Assembly (NCBI GenBank): GCA_002293705.1 | Contig: DBDT01000029.1 | Location: 433-9,847 of the forward strand | Direction of reading: 5' to 3' | Length of the DNA stretch: 9,415 nucleotides | Origin: Candidatus Woesebacteria bacterium UBA925 | Lineage (GTDB): Bacteria; Patescibacteriota; Microgenomatia; UBA8517 | Shown here: positions 4,929 to 9,415 of the stretch, piece by piece | How positions within the stretch are numbered: position 1 is the first letter of the stretch | How the letters are laid out: each line of letters begins with the position of its first letter | Program-made: the position numbers and the translations under genes | The notes under the pieces: generated by a model | What the model saw: only the letters and a program-made list of their open reading frames with translations | The model's database searches: none | Told to the model about the DNA's origin: nothing

Positions 4929-7900
4929 ATGTAACCTTGTAAAGCTGAGTCTGCAAAAAACTTACCATGTCTCATTAAAAGTGAATTTGTGGGCATAGTA
5001 GTAAGGGTTGGGCAGCTAGAATAGGACTGGAGGGCTAAACCGTTACTGTTTACAACCCTAAAACTGTAAGTTGTAGCCTCAGTAGCTGAGTTATTGTACA
5101 AGTGAAAGTCATATTCAATGTTTTCACCCACGCTCGCGGCTTGCAGATTTGCCACAGTTGGGTTTGATTTTACATAAGCCTGAGCAACATCTGATGTGGA
5201 GAGAACAGTAGATGAGAGCTGATCTCCATCTGAAACAGATGATTGAGCAAATGTCCAAGGAGAGGATTCACCATAGTCACCAACGTCATACCAGGCACCA
5301 CTAGTACAACTCATGTCTGTTCCCTGCTTGTACTGAAGCTTAAATCTTTTTGCTCCAACTGAAATATCAGAATTACCAACCAAGATACCGACTCGCAATC
5401 TTATTTCGTCACCAAGTGTTGGAGCAGAGTTTGTTGAGGGGACCACGGAAAGGTTTGAGTTTTCAGCTAAATTTGGATTACCCCAAGGGTCATCAACTAG
5501 CTCAGAATCATTGTCCACATAAAATCGATATGTAGATTGAGTGAAGTCTGACCAATCATCAAAAAATACAGTTTGCACCACAGATGAACCGTTTCTATGT
5601 GTAGTACCAGACGCAGTATCATTACCTACTCCAACCTGCAAAGAATCTAGGGTTGAAGTTGAAAGCAGGACATTTGAAGAATTTCTATTTCTCCACAGGC
5701 CGTAGTCGGCAACAGCAGTGGAAACATTTAGCGCAGTAGTTTCAATCGCTCCTGGAATTCTAAGTCTTATGGTCCTAACAGATGATGTAACCTCTGTTGT
5801 TTCCCATACAGTGTTTTTAACCATAATACCAATAATGTTCTCAGAATCAATTCCTGCCGACGAAGCAGACTCAAGTCCGCTGGTTTCATCTGCAATTGTA
5901 TTAGTAACCTCAATGTAATCTGCAGAACTAGTTGGTATTTCATCAGTACTAGTGTAATCACCAGTCCATGCAGTGTCTGTTCCTATACTATCCAAATCCA
6001 TTCTGTGGATCTGGTAATTTGCCCTAAACAACGGGAAGCTTGTTATGTTGTCGTCAGCATGAATCAGCAGATCATCAAAATACAGATCAGTTGTAATTGA
6101 AGCTGTCTGAGAACCAATCCTAATACTATCAATGTCATTCATGACAGATGATATGGTTATGCGTTCATACAAACTTTGCATGTCTGAGCTGAATATCATA
6201 AGTTCTCCAGCGTCGTAATCATCGCTGGCCCAAACGGCAATTATGTACCAAGTATCCAAATCCAGCTGAAAAGCCCCTGAAACTGTTGAGGCATCTATTA
6301 GATTTAAATTGCGACCAGTATCAAGTTGAACTCTAAGCTCATTTATGGTTCCATCCATAAAATTGAATATGTCAGTGTCCCCACTCGGAGTTTGGGCGAT
6401 TCGTAATGCAAAAAGGGCTGATACATTGTCAATATCTGCAGTATTTGCAGCACCAGTAGCCGCATATTGAACAGGATGAGTAACATACCCAGTAGATGAG
6501 GTTGGATTAGATCTAAGGGCATACTCTCCGCTTCTGAAGATTGCCGAGCTAAATGAAGTTGTTCCAGTTTCCGAATTTGCATCAAAGCTATCTGAAGATT
6601 CAAACCCTAACGCATTTGTTACGCTTATACCATAAACCTCACCACCGGAACGAGAGAACGCAGAAAAGAAAATATCTCTATCGTCATCATCAAATGTGTA
6701 TGCTGACAGAAAGTTGTTTGAGAGGAAAGTCATAGCGACGCCCTTGATGTCATCTGCAACGTTGTAAATAAGTCTTTCTGAGCCAAAGCTGGTCATGCCA
6801 TCATATGAGTCTTTATACCTTAATGTAAGTGTCGTCTCTGCAGTTCCCAAAGAATAAACCACAACTACGCGATCAAAGTCACTGTCGTAACCCATGCTTA
6901 TACCTTGAATAGTGTTAAAACTTCTTACTTGAGCCCCAGTCGACCAAGATCCGCTATTGTAGATTCTAGTTTCAATGGTTGCCGGATTAGTTCCAGGACC
7001 ACTAAGGTAAGCAAGATAAATTTCTCCGCTACCAGGATCGAGGGTTGATGAAAATGTTTCCGTGATTGTTGCCCCATCAACAGCCCCAGTGGCCACAGTT
7101 GTCCAACCAACATCCCACGTATTAGACTCAGAATCATAAATTTTTGATTCAATCGTATCTGTTGAAAGATCCCACCTAATGATCATGATGTTGTTGTTCA
7201 AAAGTGGCATCAACAAAACCCAATCACCTGAGCCATCATCAAGACCTTCATCAGGCAATAGCGACCAACTGGCCCCAAAATCCGTGGATGAGTATACGAC
7301 CGATGACGAGCTTGCCGAGCTTGAACTGCTAGCAACATACAAAGTCCCGTTTACAGACTTGGCCATACTCAAACTGTCACTTGTTGATGATCTTGTAGTT
7401 GAAGCGTCTGAGTAGACTGTTGTTTCTGAGCCGAGAGAATCGTTGGAGGTATTTAAATTCCTGTATATCAAGCTGTCTGTTGCGCTGTTTAAGTAAACCA
7501 TATGTACCAGGTTTCCCGTTGAATCCCCAGGGGTCCACCTGTCGTACCAACTGGTCATTAGTTCAATTCCCGATGTCGCACTAGAAGGGAATATTTCCGT
7601 ACCCCAAGTGTTGCCTGCATTTGTTGATTTCTTGTAAGCAGCCCGCTGCCCACCTGTTCCAGCTGAGTTTCCACTTACATAAAAAGCATACACACTACTA
7701 CTAGTAGTTGTGACAATATTTCGATTGCCTCCAGTCTCATATCTTTCATTCTCCAATGCAACAGTTGCGTCCACAGTAGACACAGCCAAACCATCTATTG
7801 CCATCTCCCAAGATCTGTATTCACTGTCACCACCAAGCCTAAGTGGCCTGAAAACCGAACGTATCGGCGATTTTGCTGAAACAACATAACCATAACTTAA

Positions 7901-8716
7901 CAAGTATTCTCTTCCAGGTTCCAATTGAACATCCCACTTTATTGATCTTGGGCTCACCATGGAGACTGTATACGTAAAATCAGGGGCCAAGATCTTTTCT
8001 CTCTCACTCATCAGGTGCAAGGTATTAACTTCGTAGACGTCTTTTATCTCTTGTATTTCATTGGGCAGATACTCCACCACCTCTCCATTAAACCCATTAG
8101 TGCTTTTGATTTTAATCTGCATCACTTGTTCTGCATCTGGAAACACTCGATGGCTTGTTACCCTCTCAATTACAAACTCCGGACTTTTATCAACTTTAAA
8201 ATTGGTAGTAGCAAGCTTTACTTTCTTGCCCATGCTATTAACCAATAAGTTTGCATAATATTCTCCTTCAATTTGAGTGCTAAAATCAAAACTAATGTCC
8301 GGACCCAATACAAATTCATATCTTTGACAATTAGGGTGAGTAACAATCCCATTGTTTGTACTAAAGCTGTAAGTCCTACCACTGGTATGGTGTATTTCAG
8401 CAAATATTTCTGCATCGCAAACCATCTTCCCCTCAACATCTAGGAGGGATATCGAGAATGTAATGTTTTCGCCAGGCAGGTATGTGTCTTTATTGGTAAT
8501 AATAGAACCCAAGTGAACTGATTTCGCATCATTCTTTGAGCTAAAGGTTTTATCAATAACTTTAGGATTTTTAGATGCCAGATATACCTTGTCTATGATT
8601 CTCCCACCAGAAAAAAATGCACCGGCTATAGAGGGGCGAAGAATAAAAACCAAACACAATGATGAAATAAAGGTTAATACCAAATATGCTTTTTTTGCCC
8701 AAATTTTATTTTTCAT
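4922..8716 (-). CDS. Giant exported multidomain surface protein (Ig-like, Asp-box propeller, LamG-like and CPR-type C-terminal domains)
   Basis: The 1264-residue protein begins with a basic N-terminus and a hydrophobic segment (about 10-27), followed by SIAGA with likely signal-peptidase cleavage near A33. Residues 70-178 (TYLPGENITFSISLLD...) resemble a macroglobulin/Ig-like beta-sandwich, and 180-295 a second beta-sandwich. Residues about 330-695 form a probable sialidase-type propeller: Asp-box-like STNAGNTW (364-371) and STDFGASW (477-484) are seen, with a Ser-rich loop (463-472). Residues about 700-890 look like a concanavalin/LamG-type jellyroll (DLDTWYIIAVWA at 819-830, DLYFDDLLI at 877-885). 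A further beta-rich module spans about 930-1090. Residues 1100-1240 (IRLRVGILV, RFKLQYKQG, YDFHLYNNS, TTYSFRVVN) match a domain I recall from CPR surface proteins. The chain ends LMRHGKFFADSALQGYIW. No catalytic sialidase residues are recognisable, so an adhesive or glycan-binding role is inferred. The gene overlaps both operon neighbours. Confidence 0.85.
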   Translation of the reverse strand: MKNKIWAKKAYLVLTFISSLCLVFILRPSIAGAFFSGGRIIDKVYLASKNPKVIDKTFSSKNDAKSVHLGSIITNKDTYLPGENITFSISLLDVEGKMVCDAEIFAEIHHTSGRTYSFSTNNGIVTHPNCQRYEFVLGPDISFDFSTQIEGEYYANLLVNSMGKKVKLATTNFKVDKSPEFVIERVTSHRVFPDAEQVMQIKIKSTNGFNGEVVEYLPNEIQEIKDVYEVNTLHLMSEREKILAPDFTYTVSMVSPRSIKWDVQLEPGREYLLSYGYVVSAKSPIRSVFRPLRLGGDSEYRSWEMAIDGLAVSTVDATVALENERYETGGNRNIVTTTSSSVYAFYVSGNSAGTGGQRAAYKKSTNAGNTWGTEIFPSSATSGIELMTSWYDRWTPGDSTGNLVHMVYLNSATDSLIYRNLNTSNDSLGSETTVYSDASTTRSSTSDSLSMAKSVNGTLYVASSSSSASSSSVVYSSTDFGASWSLLPDEGLDDGSGDWVLLMPLLNNNIMIIRWDLSTDTIESKIYDSESNTWDVGWTTVATGAVDGATITETFSSTLDPGSGEIYLAYLSGPGTNPATIETRIYNSGSWSTGAQVRSFNTIQGISMGYDSDFDRVVVVYSLGTAETTLTLRYKDSYDGMTSFGSERLIYNVADDIKGVAMTFLSNNFLSAYTFDDDDRDIFFSAFSRSGGEVYGISVTNALGFESSDSFDANSETGTTSFSSAIFRSGEYALRSNPTSSTGYVTHPVQYAATGAANTADIDNVSALFALRIAQTPSGDTDIFNFMDGTINELRVQLDTGRNLNLIDASTVSGAFQLDLDTWYIIAVWASDDYDAGELMIFSSDMQSLYERITISSVMNDIDSIRIGSQTASITTDLYFDDLLIHADDNITSFPLFRANYQIHRMDLDSIGTDTAWTGDYTSTDEIPTSSADYIEVTNTIADETSGLESASSAGIDSENIIGIMVKNTVWETTEVTSSVRTIRLRIPGAIETTALNVSTAVADYGLWRNRNSSNVLLSTSTLDSLQVGVGNDTASGTTHRNGSSVVQTVFFDDWSDFTQSTYRFYVDNDSELVDDPWGNPNLAENSNLSVVPSTNSAPTLGDEIRLRVGILVGNSDISVGAKRFKLQYKQGTDMSCTSGAWYDVGDYGESSPWTFAQSSVSDGDQLSSTVLSTSDVAQAYVKSNPTVANLQAASVGENIEYDFHLYNNSATEATTYSFRVVNSNGLALQSYSSCPTLTTMPTNSLLMRHGKFFADSALQGYIW

Positions 8717-9396
8717 AATTTAAGATGTATTTGTATGCAGATTCAGATAATTCATTCATTGTTTTAACTGCACGATCCCTTCCACCACTCGCCTCATCGA
8801 GTTTTAAAATAACAGTCAGAAGATATGGCCTATTTTTAAGGTAAACTATACCTGAGTCGGCGTAAACCCCTTCTTCTATATTTTGTCCAATTTTGTGGGC
8901 AAAAGGGACACCTGAGGGAATCGACTTACCCAAAAAGTCGTTATGTGCACTTTGAGTTAAAAGGGTGATAATTTTTTGTGAATATTCTCTTTCTAAGTAG
9001 CTTGAAATATAGAGTGATCTAAAGATTCTTGAGTATTCTTTTGAGGTAACTTTACCATCCATTGTAAACAACTCCTCCAATCCAAGTTCTACAACTAGCT
9101 TGTCTAAGTCAGAGTTATCTACATTTCTCAATAGAATATTGTACGCAGTGTTATCGGAATCAATAAGCATGTGGGACACCAACTTCTCAATTGTGTATGT
9201 GTCACCCACATCACTTTTGTAAAGACTCCCCCACTTATCATCAATATCTGTTGCCATAACTACAAGCAAGTCGTCCATTTTCCACTCCCCATCTTGAACT
9301 TTTCTGAATGCAATCATTGCAAGTGGTAGCTTCGGCAAACTTGCAGGAAGAATTTTTGTTTCGTTATTTATACTAATGTTCGCTCCAGTATTAAGA
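8706..9396 (-). CDS. Class A beta-lactamase-fold serine hydrolase, N-terminus missing, non-canonical active site
   Basis: About 229 genuine residues remain. The true start lies beyond the contig. The apparent ATG at 9411-9413 and the first six residues (MCIRDS) come from adapter. Numbering from that ATG, the catalytic SxxK is S25-L-P-K28 in ILPASLPKLPLAMIAF, SDN is at 86-88 (LIDSDNTAYNILLR), and the third motif is K174-I-G176 in AHKIGQNIEEGVYADSGIVYL, where the family usually has K-T/S-G. The Omega-loop ExxLN with the deacylating Glu is not seen in the expected stretch (about 112-130). SxxK and SDN place it in the PF13354-type class A family. Lack of the Glu and of KTG argues against efficient beta-lactam hydrolysis and suggests a peptidoglycan peptidase-like or esterase-like role. 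The stop overlaps the giant protein's start by 11 bases. Confidence 0.85.
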
Positions 9397-9415
9397 CTGT
9401 CTCTTATACACATCT
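9397..9415. other. Full Nextera/Tn5 mosaic-end adapter (assembly artefact)
   Basis: The last 19 bases, CTGTCTCTTATACACATCT, are identical to the synthetic hyperactive Tn5 mosaic end. This hybrid sequence differs from both natural Tn5 outside and inside ends, so it marks library construction and not a transposon in the genome. Translated on the minus strand it gives MCIRD plus part of a Ser codon, a known artefact N-terminus in metagenome proteins. Confidence 0.97.

Noticed and set aside
7286..7336. Simple-sequence repeat or phase-variable tract in the giant gene
   Set aside because: The Ser-rich stretch uses mixed codons (AGC, AGT, TCA, TCG), so there is no DNA-level tandem repeat to drive slippage.
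8650..8716. Lipoprotein signal with C21 in the giant protein
   Set aside because: The residues before C21 (ISSL) do not fit the lipobox, which needs a small residue at -1. An ordinary signal-peptidase site near A33 fits better.
302..8716. TGA recoded as Gly or Trp (code 25 or code 4)
   Set aside because: TGA terminates rpsF, the methyltransferase, the ParB-like gene, the giant protein and the membrane-protein gene at sensible family lengths or overlap junctions, and Trp is encoded by TGG.
8706..9396. Antibiotic-resistance beta-lactamase
   Set aside because: SxxK and SDN are present, but KTG is changed to KIG and no ExxLN is seen. The gene is in an operon with surface proteins, not with resistance or mobile genes.
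9397..9415. A Tn5-like transposon end in the genome
   Set aside because: The sequence is the engineered mosaic end, not a natural Tn5 inside or outside end, and it sits exactly at the contig terminus with a matching remnant at the other end.
1..9415. CRISPR array, tRNA or rRNA gene
   Set aside because: No regularly spaced direct repeats and no cloverleaf or rRNA-like sequence are seen. Nearly all of the window is protein-coding.

Overview
This window looks like a metagenome-assembled fragment from a Patescibacteria/CPR-type bacterium. That placement is an inference. It rests on compact, moderately AT-rich DNA with genes overlapping or nearly touching, a 1264-residue secreted protein with a Cys-poor C-terminal domain of a kind I associate with CPR surface proteins, small MazE-like, ParB-like and methyltransferase genes, and apparent leaderless promoters. 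TGA ends five of the genes, so the TGA-recoded CPR lineages (code 25) are excluded. I cannot assign a class.

Both ends of the window are artificial. Bases 1-12 and 9397-9415 match the synthetic Tn5/Nextera mosaic end, so the contig stops inside library adapter. The first gene (ssb) loses its C-terminus and the last gene (a serine hydrolase) loses its N-terminus. The apparent start 'MCIRDS' of the latter is translated adapter.

Layout. (1) 13-1804, minus strand: ychF, rpsF and ssb, the housekeeping order known from Bacillus (yyaF-rpsF-ssbA-rpsR). rpsF and ssb overlap by 3 bases, and rpsF has its own promoter. (2) 1805-2154, plus strand: a MazE/AbrB-like DNA-binding protein, divergent from ychF, with a near-consensus promoter and a perfect 9-bp inverted repeat over its start codon. 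No toxin gene is adjacent. (3) 2143-3077, minus strand: a SAM-dependent methyltransferase coupled by a 3-base overlap to a small ParB-like protein. (4) 3078-3171: a divergent promoter region holding two palindromes. (5) 3172-4110, plus strand: a single-pass membrane protein with a long helical exterior. (6) 4077-9396, minus strand: a three-gene operon for exported proteins. In transcription order these are a class A beta-lactamase-fold serine hydrolase (partial), a 1264-residue multidomain surface protein (Ig-like, Asp-box propeller, LamG-like and CPR C-terminal modules) and a small secreted protein with TolB-like blades. The genes overlap by 11 and 7 bases.

Two things stand out. In all five transcription units whose starts are visible, a -10 hexamer lies 6 to 9 bases before the start codon and no Shine-Dalgarno is seen, whereas the internal genes ssb and the blade protein have one. 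This suggests leaderless or nearly leaderless mRNAs. The exported operon is the best candidate for an uncharacterised system: a non-canonical serine hydrolase made together with a giant modular adhesin-like protein and a partial propeller, facing a membrane-anchored helical protein gene that overlaps it tail to tail.
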